A DNA stretch of 64,000 nt from contig CAJNOJ010000232.1 of the NCBI GenBank assembly GCA_905250025.1, positions 95,958 through 159,957 on the forward strand, given 5' to 3'. Source of the stretch: Adineta ricciae (Eukaryota > Rotifera > Eurotatoria > Adinetida > Adinetidae). Below, one piece after another: positions 27,391 through 37,857 of this stretch (position 1 is its first letter; each line of letters starts with the position of its first letter). The notes under the pieces are model-generated. The model was not told the DNA's origin and ran no database searches. It was given only the letters and a program-made list of their open reading frames with translations. The translations under genes were made by a program, and so were the position numbers.

Positions 27391-28261
27391 ATCATCGCAA
27401 GACGTCTGATATGAAATCGCTAACAACATTCATTGTATTCTTCTCCCTCTTCCGCGTGTACTCCGGCTTTCTAATAAAATAGTGATTAATTCATGCTCAT
27501 TTTCTCAAGAGATCTCTCACTATAGGACTATGAGAAACATTCGATAGAAATGAATGAATGAGTGATGACGATAGTCTGCGACCGAGTCACATAAGAAGCA
27601 AAAAAACGACAGAAATAGAAAAAAAAGGAACGCACACATGCCCAGTCATAGATATACACATCTACACAGCTCAATTACAACAAGAAGAGAAGGAACAAAA
27701 AGACTGAGAAAGAGAAGAACAGAAAGAAAACTAGCTCATTTGTTTTTCTGTTCTGTATTAAACTAGTATTTAGTAAAGTAGGCCGAAAGATAAGAAGTGA
27801 AAAAAAGAGACACAGGATTAATTGAGAGAGACAAAAAAGAGAAGAAAAAAGAATAGGAATGTATTGTTACGTGGTTAGTTCAGTAATCTCCGGTCAAATA
27901 ATTAGATGAACGACCACGATGACAACATTGCTGTGGGCAGAAGATTGATAAGTACACATACAATTTCTCTCATTTACAATTGATTTCGACCGTTAACTCA
28001 CACACATCGCAACAGATAAAGTTTGATGTAAGTAGATCGTTGTCTTGTTTCTAACTTTGATGATAGCGCACTAATCAATAAAAATTTCTAAGGGGAGAAG
28101 GAACTCTCAATAGTGATTTGCTTGTTTTCTTTCATCTTTGGAATTGATTATCGTAGAGAATAAGTGAATAGGAGTCGGTTTATTATAAATAACCCAATTA
28201 CATAGAGATGTGATCATCATTCTGTTTCCTTTTCTTCTTACTTATTTCTAGTTCTATTGCC
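27391..28261. other. intergenic, GA-rich
   Basis: The poly(A) signal of the coiled-coil gene is followed by long purine-rich sequence (27590-27860). An acceptor-like TTATTTCTAG ends at 28251, ten bases before the CAP-Gly start. Confidence 0.5.
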
Positions 28262-28744
28262 ATGCGCAAGTCGGCGACAACAATTCTTCCACGTTCATCA
28301 TCGACCAATTTATCTTCTATTCAACAAAAAAGTCATCCGTCAACAACAACAACAACAGCACGATTGCCACATAGTACAAGTCATTATGATTGTCGAAGAC
28401 TACTACCCACTCAACCGATTCGTCCACGAATGAACTTTTCCACAAGTGCAACTACAAAAGAGCTATCTCGTTTGGAACCTATACTCAATCATGACACCGA
28501 TTCGTTAAAAATTGGCGATCGAATCTATGTGAATGGCCAATGGTCGGGTATTATATTATACATTGGTGAAACAACGTTAGGGCCTGGTGATTGGGCGGGA
28601 GTGATATTGGATGATCCATCGTTTGGCAAAACGAATGGAATCGTACGTGGCCGGTGTTATTTTCAAACAACGAATAACCGAGGCATATTTTGTCGCTTAA
28701 CTAAAGTTACTCGAGTGAAACTTTTATCCAATGAACAAAATTGA
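28262..28744 (+). CDS. CAP-Gly domain protein, 160 aa
   Basis: A single exon. Residues 82-150 are a CAP-Gly domain: IGDRIYVNGQWSGIILYIG, GDWAGVILDD, then FGKTNGIVRG in place of the usual GKNDG, CYF and GIFCRLTKV. CAP-Gly domains bind the EEY/F tails of tubulin and EB proteins. The GKNDG loop contacts the ligand tail, so the Asn-Asp to Thr-Asn change may alter affinity. The first 80 residues are Ser/Thr-rich and basic, as in CLIP-type proteins that bind microtubules. There is no coiled coil after the domain, so this is a short stand-alone version rather than CLIP or dynactin. Confidence 0.9.
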   Translation: MRKSATTILPRSSSTNLSSIQQKSHPSTTTTTARLPHSTSHYDCRRLLPTQPIRPRMNFSTSATTKELSRLEPILNHDTDSLKIGDRIYVNGQWSGIILYIGETTLGPGDWAGVILDDPSFGKTNGIVRGRCYFQTTNNRGIFCRLTKVTRVKLLSNEQN

Positions 28745-28899
28745 TGAAAGGTGAATGAATGAACGAAGGAAAGGCAAACAAGCAATGAGAAAAAGTGAAA
28801 AGAAATGACAAAGAACGTATGCAAAGAATCCCATATTTCGAACGCAAAGAATCTACATAAAAGATATCAGATAAGTTAAGTCATTCTCTATTGTTTTTT

Positions 28900-31038
28900 T
28901 TACATAATTGAACAGCGTACATTGTGGTTAACATGATGGTGATTATTTTTGTGTAGTTTGCTTTTCATTTTACTTTTCTGTTCATGTTTAGGATTACCAA
29001 AACGTGTAAATAAACGTGAAAAGTCGTTGAAAAGCGACGAATGATGTGAACCATGTTTACAATCTGCGATATAGTCTTTCATAACAGTTGAATTTTGCAG
29101 ATAATCCTTTTCGTTCGACAATGGAATATGAACATCAATATCAGACGCGTAAATGTTCTCCTTAACTATTGAAGTATCGTGTTGATTATCATGAAAACGC
29201 AAGTTTTTGTGCGGTTGAAATGTTGCTGGTAAAGGATTGCTTAAACCATATTGAAACCAATTTAGCATCGATACTGGCCGTGTTTGTTGGGTGTCGTAAA
29301 CGATGTCACTTATGGGTTTACAAAAGCTAAAACTACGAACGTGTTCGTCTTTTTTATTTGAGCGAAGATTAACTTCGTTTAGCGGCTTTTTCGGGATGGC
29401 GTATTCGGATTTATTGTCTACGGGTGGCTTTTCGTTGATGATTAATTTAGCTGAAAGGATAGGACTGCTTTGTGGAACAGGAATTGATAAAAAAGGATTT
29501 TCATAAGTTTTCTCTTCGATTTCTTTCAGTTCTGACGTCTATAATGAAACTAATTATGAACGAGAATGAATGGCAGCGAGACTTACGTCGACTTTTTGTG
29601 TTTGTGCTTTGCGTATGAGTTCATCCATTGATGGCAATGATGGAATTAATTCTTTATTCTTTTGAATTAACGATGGTTTTACGTAGATCAACTCCTGATT
29701 GGGATTATCTGAACGTAATTTGTGAAATTGTCGATCTAATTCTTCAGTGACAGATGATTTTTTTGACTTTTTCAAAGATACTGATGATAATACTGGTTTA
29801 GTCATCTTTCCTTCAGTTGATTTCGGATTTGACAAAAGACTTTGTAGTGGTCGTGAATCTTTCGAGTTAAAACTTTCGATGATTCGACGAATTTGTAAAC
29901 GCTCAAGTGATGTAAAACTCGATTGACTTCGACTACGCGATATTGACGATGTTGAATGATGAGTCGAGTTCGAACAAAGACTATCGCGACTTAAATCTCG
30001 ACGACGAGAACTAAATGTTTTCAAAGAAAAATATTTTCATACAAAAACAATCATTCGATAAACATACGCAGTCGATGTCGGTTGACTCGGTGTATGACGA
30101 AGTTGGCGAAAATCGTCTATCGCAGCACTTAGTAATGGGTCATTGCGTAATGAACCATTCAAGCGTTTTTGTAATGATGAATGGCTACTATTCGAACTCG
30201 ACGGCGATGGTGGTTTGGTGAAATTTTGATGAAGAGTTTCATTGAGCTTCTGAATTTTAATCATATCAGCTGTATTTTCTTGGTAGAGAGGATTGGCCAT
30301 GATGGGCATTTCATCGAATGTGGATATACGAACGAGATCGTGATTGTAGGTTTGCGCTGGTAACGATGATGATACTTGTTTTTTATGAGATTTTTTCTTT
30401 TGTTTGGGTGAAAATTGGTGAAAAGGACGAGGAGGAGGAGGTGGTGGTGGTGGTGGTGGTGTAACAGAGGGAAGATTTGTACGATTGATCGGGATTTCGG
30501 TCGTATAGTTTACGTGTGTCGGTTGAAAATGGTTGATTGCGTGCCACGAATGCGCTTTGGATAATTGTGGTGAGTTTTGATGAAACAATTGATATAAATC
30601 AGTGACAGATTTAGTTTTCATCGGACGGTATTGATGTTGATGTGTTGTGGCATAGTGTGGTGAAGGTGATGCCGTATCCGAGAATCGTTGTCGATTGAAA
30701 TGATTACTGGTGGATTGTTTCAAGTGATTATAACGAGTATTTGTATAAGAAGAAGATGTATGCAAAGATTTCGACGATGGATTCGGTCGCGATTGTTGCT
30801 GAACTTGATGCTGATGATGATGATGATGATGATGCTGTTGATGTGGTGGGAGAACGAATGGCAAAGAGTAGGAGACGGGTGATGATGGTGTTGGTGATGT
30901 TTGAAATGAGGAAGGATATTGTTGAGAAGGTGACACAGGAAAATGATAAGGACTAGGGGACCAGGGCATAGAGAAGGGTAGACGCGGTGAGTTCATATAG
31001 AATGGATATGGCATAGGTTGTTGAATGGTCAAATTCAT
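28900..31038 (-). CDS. proline/histidine/serine-rich protein, 677 aa
   Basis: Three exons: 31038..30068, 30010..29587, 29538..28900, with strong donors and introns of 57 and 48 bp. The N-terminal 130 residues are Pro/Tyr/Ser-rich with a His7 run encoded by a CAT repeat. There is a Pro10 tract near residue 210, then a basic KKKSHKK patch. The middle exon is Ser/Arg-rich and has a helical segment ending LPSMDELIRKAQTQKVD. The C-terminus is basic and His-rich. No folded domain is recognised. Poly-Pro tracts could bind SH3, EVH1 or profilin, which is inference only. The start is the first ATG (31038); the 17 upstream codons in frame lack one. It is tail-to-tail with the CAP-Gly gene, 155 bp apart. 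Confidence 0.75.
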
Positions 31039-32039
31039 GTTTGATAAGTTATATAAAAAGAATTGATTTGTTGCTTGAATTGTTCGCAATATGAAATAAT
31101 AATTGTTCCCGATCGACAGTGTTTTGAAGTTTAATATTCCATGCTTTACGGTTAATTTTCATCACATCATATTGTACAAATGACGCGCTAGTGTTTTCTT
31201 CTTTTCTTCCTTATTTTGTGTCTCTCTCTCCCGTCTATGAATGAAGATATGGACACGGTTAAAGCTCAGCTAGTGCACAAAACATGTGAACATAGACACT
31301 TTTAAAGGTCATACTCATCTTCTTCGTATGTTCAACGAACCGAATCCGTGGCAACAGCGACAACAATAGACAAAAGAAATGAAATGAAGAAATTCATACA
31401 TATAGATAAGCGATGTACAGCAATGTGTGTTTATACATATACATGTTCTCTCGTATCTACCGGTCTCGTTCTCTTTCGCGAAGCTGGCGAAAGATAATAA
31501 ATGAGAAAGAAAGCGAAAATGAGTACGTATGTCTCTGTTCAATGTCTTTTCTTCTTCAAAGATATGCACATTAACTATTGACATTGTCATTTTTAACTCG
31601 AAAGCACTTGGTCAAAGTCATTTCGGATTAGAGATGATAAATGAAGAGACAAAGAAATATGCACTAATTGACGATTTCTTTATCCTATCAGATGTTCTCG
31701 AAAACACAAAGAGAAACGATGACTTGTCGTTTTCGAAGTGTCAATTTATGAACATGAATTCGACCGCGTTGGTTTTTCTTCTTGCCCGTTCGATGATAAC
31801 CATCAATACGAATGATTAATCACATTTATTTTCAAATCTGATTATTATCATCTATGTAGACTAATTACATACAAGAAGATTCGTGCTCGAATTAGATCGG
31901 TTGGAAGGGAAGGGCGAGAGTGATTGACAATCATTCAAATCTCAAATGAAAAGAACCTTTTATTAATTGATCAAGATAATATAAGAAAAGCAAATAAGAA
32001 TGAAGAATAAAGTGTGTTTTTCGCTTTGCGTACGTCTGA
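31039..32039. other. intergenic
   Basis: No gene recognised. The region includes the 5' flank of the Pro-rich gene and the 3' flank of the chitinase-family gene. Confidence 0.5.
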
Positions 32040-34793
32040 TTATAGCAGAAGACAATCAGTCTTCGTTAGAGTATGACATGTATGACTTTGTCCGAGTTCA
32101 CATCGACACGTTGTCATACTGAATGCATAATTTGTTGGGCAGACAAAATCATAACGAAATAGTGGACCATCCGATGGTTGGTTATTAGTTGTACAGAAAT
32201 AAAATTTCGTACAATCATACATATCTCGATAGAGACCAGCTCGACGACCGGTACAATCGAATACGGGCGATGAACTACCGGATGTACCTAACAGTTGACC
32301 TAGACCATTCAATGCAATGACGGCAGATTGAGGAACGTTTGGTGAAAGTAATGCAGCTGTCGCTGTAGTTGTGCTTGTTGTTGCAGGTGTTTGCGCAACA
32401 CAGAATGTTTCACCTGTACTTTGGCATGGGCGACCCGTTGGCCAGTCGCACGTGCAAGCGTCCATAGAGAATTCTAAACCGGGTGGACAGAAAAAAATAT
32501 GATAACGCAAAGAATTCAAGTCGTGTCCTTCGCAAACATAGAATATCGAACAATTTCGACGATCACGATAAATTCCATGTCGGCCAGCTAAATGACCAGT
32601 ACAGATATATTCAGCATTGTAAGTCTGATGTGCTAGCGGAGGCAATGCTGATGTTGATGGTGTTGTTGGTGCGATATAAACTGGTGCGGAGGATGTCGTC
32701 GCTGCTAACATGCTGAGTGCATTCAGTAATTGTTGTAGATTAGTAGGTGCAATGGGTGAGAAAGTTGTCGGTGATTGCGCTTGTACATTGACAAAACGGA
32801 TTGCTGGAGCATCCGTTACAGTTGTGAGTATTGATGGAATTCGTTGTTGCACAGGTGATATTCGTGTACTTGTTTCGGGTACCGGAAGATTAAGAGTAGC
32901 AAACACTTGACGAGTTATCGGAAATGGTTCCGTATTGCAGAAGAAACCAGAAAATTCTTCAATTTCAACATAGAACTAATAGATTCAAAGGAGACATACG
33001 AACACTTACCATCATTATCGATGCTCCATATAAATAATCCGCCAAGTTGTTCTGCCTTCGCATATTGTGCCTAAAAGTGGTAAAAGTATGCATGTGCAGG
33101 TACGAGTTGCTCGACGATTCTATGAGCAGAATTACTTTCAATGCAGCCGAGTCGACATCTTCATAACTTATCCATTGATCATCATTGACCATATACCAAG
33201 CTTTTTCAGAATCTAACCATACTCTCTGCCAATTTTGAGACTGACCTTTTTCACAAACCTGACAGAAGACAAATATGTAAGCAATTCATCGTTTAGAAAT
33301 AGTTTACTTCGTAATATGAAAGAAAACCACGAGTTTTAGTGTATTGTCCAGGATAGCCAGGGCCATTCGCTATAAAGAAATCAATGATTTTACCAAAAGT
33401 CATCTGAAACAACGGATCTTACTCGGCGAATGTAATCCCTTCTGCTCCGATGACAATGTGTACGATCTGCCATACGCTGGAATACCGATAACGATCTTTC
33501 CTCGAGGTACACCTAAACTGAGCCATAGTTTGACCAAGCCATCCTATGTAAAATGTACATAGATGCAAAGTAGTGCGAAATTGTATGATTCTTTGTAACA
33601 CATACGACATTTCGAACAGATTCTGCTTCCAATTGATAATATTGACGAAATAGTGGCGCTGATATTCCAGTTTTTTCGTCCCATGGACCTAATTATCGAA
33701 TAATTCTCACTAGATGAATGACAAGTCAAATTAACTTGTTTACCATAAAAATCGAATGTCATCAGATTGATGAAATTCACCAGACTAGAAATGTATATTT
33801 AACTTTTTGGGAATTTCTCCCTTCCCGAACCAAATTACCCTTCTATTTTTCGAATATCGTAGATTTTCAGTAGATTCTCCACATAAGGCGCAGCTGTCAA
33901 AGTAATCACTGTTCTCAACATCAATCGTCGTTGTTTTCCCAGTTCCTAAACATATGAGAAAGACACAACTATACTATACATCCGTAGTAAGACTTCAAAT
34001 CAACTTCAAGTAAAGCCGTCAACGCTGCTTTGGCATCTGGAATATCGGCATCGGGAAATTCAAGTGCGATATCAACACCATCAAAACCATGTGTTGCCAT
34101 ATACCTTGAATAGATACCGAATAAACAGAAAACTGTGTCTGAATTTCAAAACATTCTACCAGATAAGACTTCGAACAAGCTGAGTGGTTGTACCAGCTTG
34201 TTTTAAATATCGAAGATAGAGCGATATCTTTCCTCCTAGACGAATCAAGATTCTTAAATTCGGATTCGTTTTTTTCAACAAAGACAATTCACGATAATGC
34301 TCTGAAAAGAAAAATATATTTTTTCCCATCATCCAAATCTTGTTCAATGAAATTCTAACCGAGATCATCTTTTTGCACAGGAATTATCTCTGGTTTACTC
34401 GTATCGACAGTTGCGTATGCATAAATGATATGTGTACACATAAATGGATCAATGAATTCGATTTCAAATTTAGCTTCATCAGCTCGATATCGCGACCAGT
34501 TCGTCACATAGCACACGCGAAGCATTTTTGATGGTTCTTCTTCAAGCCGAGCTATGAAAAAGCACAAAACAATATTGAAAATTAATTTTCATTATTCATC
34601 AACATGTCGTCTGCTATTATTCGGTGGATTTCAATTGTTGTGTAAAACAAGAAGAAAAAGAGGATGATCTAATCATCTCTCAGACATACTTATTCGATTT
34701 GCATGAACATAAGTTCTTTGATCGGTAATAAAGATGAGTAGGATGGATGTGAGGTAATACACGAACAATTGTAATGGATAATATTGACCCATA
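32040..34793 (-). CDS. GH18 chitinase-family protein with two C-terminal chitin-binding domains; catalytic motif altered
   Basis: Exons: 34551..34360, 34301..34160, 34104..34005, 33945..33839, 33784..33744, 33688..33606, 33543..33423, 33369..33308, 33258..33136, 33070..33010, 32956..32040, plus a doubtful first exon 34793..34690. The GH18 barrel is clear: VCYVTNWSRYR, THIIYAYA, INLMTFDFYGPWDE, GIPAYGRSY, GFLSYYE, GGLFIWSIDNDEFSG. The beta-4 motif reads DGVDIALE instead of DxxDxDxE: the Asp two before the catalytic Glu is Ala, so hydrolysis is probably lost. A Thr/Ser/Pro-rich linker leads to two CBM14 (peritrophin-A) six-Cys domains. The first exon reads as a signal peptide, but its frame is one base off from exon 2 (see findings), so the true N-terminus is uncertain. 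Confidence 0.85.
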
Positions 34794-35539
34794 TTCAAAT
34801 GTGTTGTCGGCTTCTTACACCTTATTCAAGACTACGAATGATCAAGACAAAAGGAACTGACAGACACAATCTAATATGACCAAATAGTTCTACTTGTATG
34901 TAAAGTAGAAGAAAAAGAATGTTCACTAATCAAACAATTTCATCCTCCATCCAAGTGCAACAGATCCGCATGTCAATAGCTTATCCTATGTACACATTCA
35001 CTCATAAGTACAATCGATATATCTAAACATAAAATGTCATGTTCTTACTCAAATATACATCTATATACACAAGACGTGTGAACAAGTTGAACAAAACTTT
35101 ATTAATTAAATAAACAGCGGTCACCTAGTGAATACAAAACAAATGTTCATTGAATGTCGCCAATTAATCTTTGTCGAGTTCGATATTTGAATTGTCCTTG
35201 GAAAGATGGATACATGAAATTCTTCTTTGTAAACATTCATCCCTTCCAATGACAAGTAAAGAATATCTTATTGATTGCGAAACGAAATCAAAGTATACAA
35301 GCTTCTTAAATCATCTATTGATCTTTGTTATCATCTTCAAACAAGATTCATCAATATATTCAATGATGTAATCGAAATCTGGTCGAAGAATAAAAAGAGA
35401 GATGAGGAGGAAAAAAAATAAGAAGAGAGAATCAACGACAAAATATAGCATTTCATTTGTTTGCAATCAAAAGAGTATTTCGATTGCTCGATATCAGTAT
35501 AATTACATTTAGTCATTCGAACTTCATCGAATTCGGCAA
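34794..35539. other. shared divergent promoter of the two chitinase-family genes
   Basis: 746 bp of AT-rich sequence between the two start regions. A TTTAG acceptor-like site (35512) lies 28 bases before the plus-strand ATG. There are no other features. Confidence 0.5.
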
Positions 35540-37857
35540 ATGATCTCTCAACGATTCAATTATTTGCTCGTAATGTATTTATTCGTTCACTATTCATCCG
35601 CTCATCATATTTCCAGTAAAGTTTCTCTGATTTTTCAATAAATGTATATTTCACTTTGAAAATTCTAGTTGATTTTCCTCGTTTATGTGTTTATCGGAAT
35701 GATTCATCTCAGTATTATCCATGTGTATTAAATTATATTGGACTCAGTAGTTGGTCATTGTATCGTTGTCCTGAACAGTCAACATTTGACGAAGCATCAC
35801 AACGTTGTCTAGTAAAAGTTGCTGTCAATGATGCTTTTGACCAACTCGCCTCACAACCGACAACAGAAATGGCTCAATTTCATCGTGTAGCCAGTTTTAT
35901 TCTAGCTACACCAGTGCCGAATGAAGATCAAGATCTACAACAACAACCCAAACGACTGGTCTCGTTGCCACCAACTATTGACAAACTTATGGAACCATTT
36001 TCAATGGACAAACTTCCCCGAAAAGTAAGACAAGATGCTTTCTATCGAGAATGGCTTGTTAGATGAGTATTATGATTTGACTAGCGCGCGGAAAGAGATA
36101 TTGACGATCATTCAGGAGGTGTTATATGGTCCCATGGTTCTCCATTGATGAGAGTTGATAGCAAACCCATTGCAGACGATAAGCCATCAATTAATGGAAA
36201 AGTAGGTCGTTTTTCCGTCGTTCAGCGCCATCGTGTTCCTGTTAACGAAGGTATTAAGATATTTCAGTCATGTTACTCTCTAATCCGATTGATTCTAGAC
36301 GAACTTAAATACAAAAAGATTTGTTATTTTACTAATTGGGCACAATATCGACTCGGCCCTGCTAAGTTCGATCCAGAGAACATAGACCCGTTTCTTTGTA
36401 CACACATTATCTATGCCTTTGCATACATTAATAACCAGACACTATTGATCAAAACAGTCGAAGACAACGATGAAGGTAAACAGTGAAATCAATCGAATTG
36501 AGTCTGAGTTTTTTTTTATTCAAATGTACTTAGAACTGTATCGACGTATCAATGCGCTGAAAACTTTGAATCCGAAATTAAAAACACTGCTTGCTGTCGG
36601 TGGATGGAACATGAAATCGTATGCGTTTTCTACAATGGTGCATCACCATGAGAAACGACGAAATTTCATCTTCGATACGATTAAGTAAGCGTTTGTAGAA
36701 GTGGTGTCATTCAATTAGAAGTCTGCTCTTATAGTTTCCTTCGAAAACATAATTTCGATGGTTTGGAAATCGATTGGGAATATCCAGGAATACGCGGTGG
36801 ACAGAACAATGATAAGTATTACCTGACTTTATTTCTCCAAGTAGAAAATTTCATTTCACATGGAATCGAAATTCTTGACGAAACTTTGTGACTAGGAATT
36901 CAAAGATGCAGCTGTTGCACAAGCCATAGTGACAGGTCAATCTCGGCTGATTTTAGCTGCTGCTGTTGCTGCCAATCAAGAAATTGTTGCGCATGCTTAT
37001 GAAATCGAGAAGATTGCGAAGTAAAATTGTTTTGAATAGAACGAATCTATCAACGATTTTCTTTCAGAATTTTAGACTTTATCAACATAATGACTTAGTA
37101 AGTCAATTGAACTCACCGATACTCATCAGTTCTCATTGGATTTTCAGTGATTTCCATGGTGCATGGCAAAACTATACGGGTGTAAACGCTCCACTGTATA
37201 GACGTTACGACGAACTTGATAGAGATGGACTGCTCAATCAAGTATTGACAACTAAACTTTCACTTTTATTAGAAATCATTTCTTCATAGGACTTTGGTGT
37301 TACAATTTGGTTACAAAATGGTGCTGCGGCACATAAGCTTGTTCTTGGCCTACCTCTGTTCGCTCGTAGTTTTCTTTTAGCACGATCCGATCAGAATGAT
37401 CTTCATTCGCCAACTGTAGGCAATGGTAGTGCAGGACTCTTTACCCGCACTCCTGGTTTTCTTTCCTATTTCGAAGTAAAACTTTTCTCGATGAATCTTT
37501 CCTCGAGTCTTGTCTTCGTTCAAGGTTTGTCTATTACAAACTGACTCCAAGTGGCAAAAACGTACAGTAACCGATGGATCGGAATCGGAATACATGTTCA
37601 AAGATCGTGAATGGATTTCATATGAAACATTGGACAACATTCGCAAACGCGCCGCATATGTCGTAGCGAAGAATTTAGGCGGAATGTTTGTTTGGTCTCG
37701 TACGTACACCGATGTTTAACATTGCATTGCATTATCTTCTTTGAAATCTTTAGTTGACATGGATGATTTCAATGGCGCATTCTGTAACAATGGCACCTAT
37801 CCTTACATAAGAAATTCTTTAGCACTCCTTCCAACATCTATGCCATCTTATGTTTAA
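35540..37857 (+). CDS. secreted GH18 chitinase with N-terminal chitin-binding domain, 581 aa
   Basis: Twelve exons: 35540..35615, 35669..36024, 36085..36250, 36299..36475, 36534..36684, 36735..36840, 36896..37020, 37068..37097, 37148..37241, 37290..37475, 37525..37699, 37754..37857. Exon 1 encodes a signal peptide ([16 protein letters not shown]). A CBM14-like Cys module (residues 28-75), a linker and the GH18 barrel follow: [66 protein letters not shown]. The catalytic motif is DGLEIDWE (D317 to E324): the acid Glu and the Asp before it are present, but the inner Asp is Glu. It likely degrades or remodels chitin (egg shell, jaws, food). Domain order is the reverse of its divergent neighbour. 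Confidence 0.93.

Noticed and set aside
33403..33421. A 19-nt GTAAG...TTTCAG 'intron' in the chi-lectin-like gene
   Set aside because: A 53-bp intron using the same donor and the acceptor at 33371-33370 gives a better match to the neighbouring chitinase (LHSPT...GQYTKT) and a normal length.
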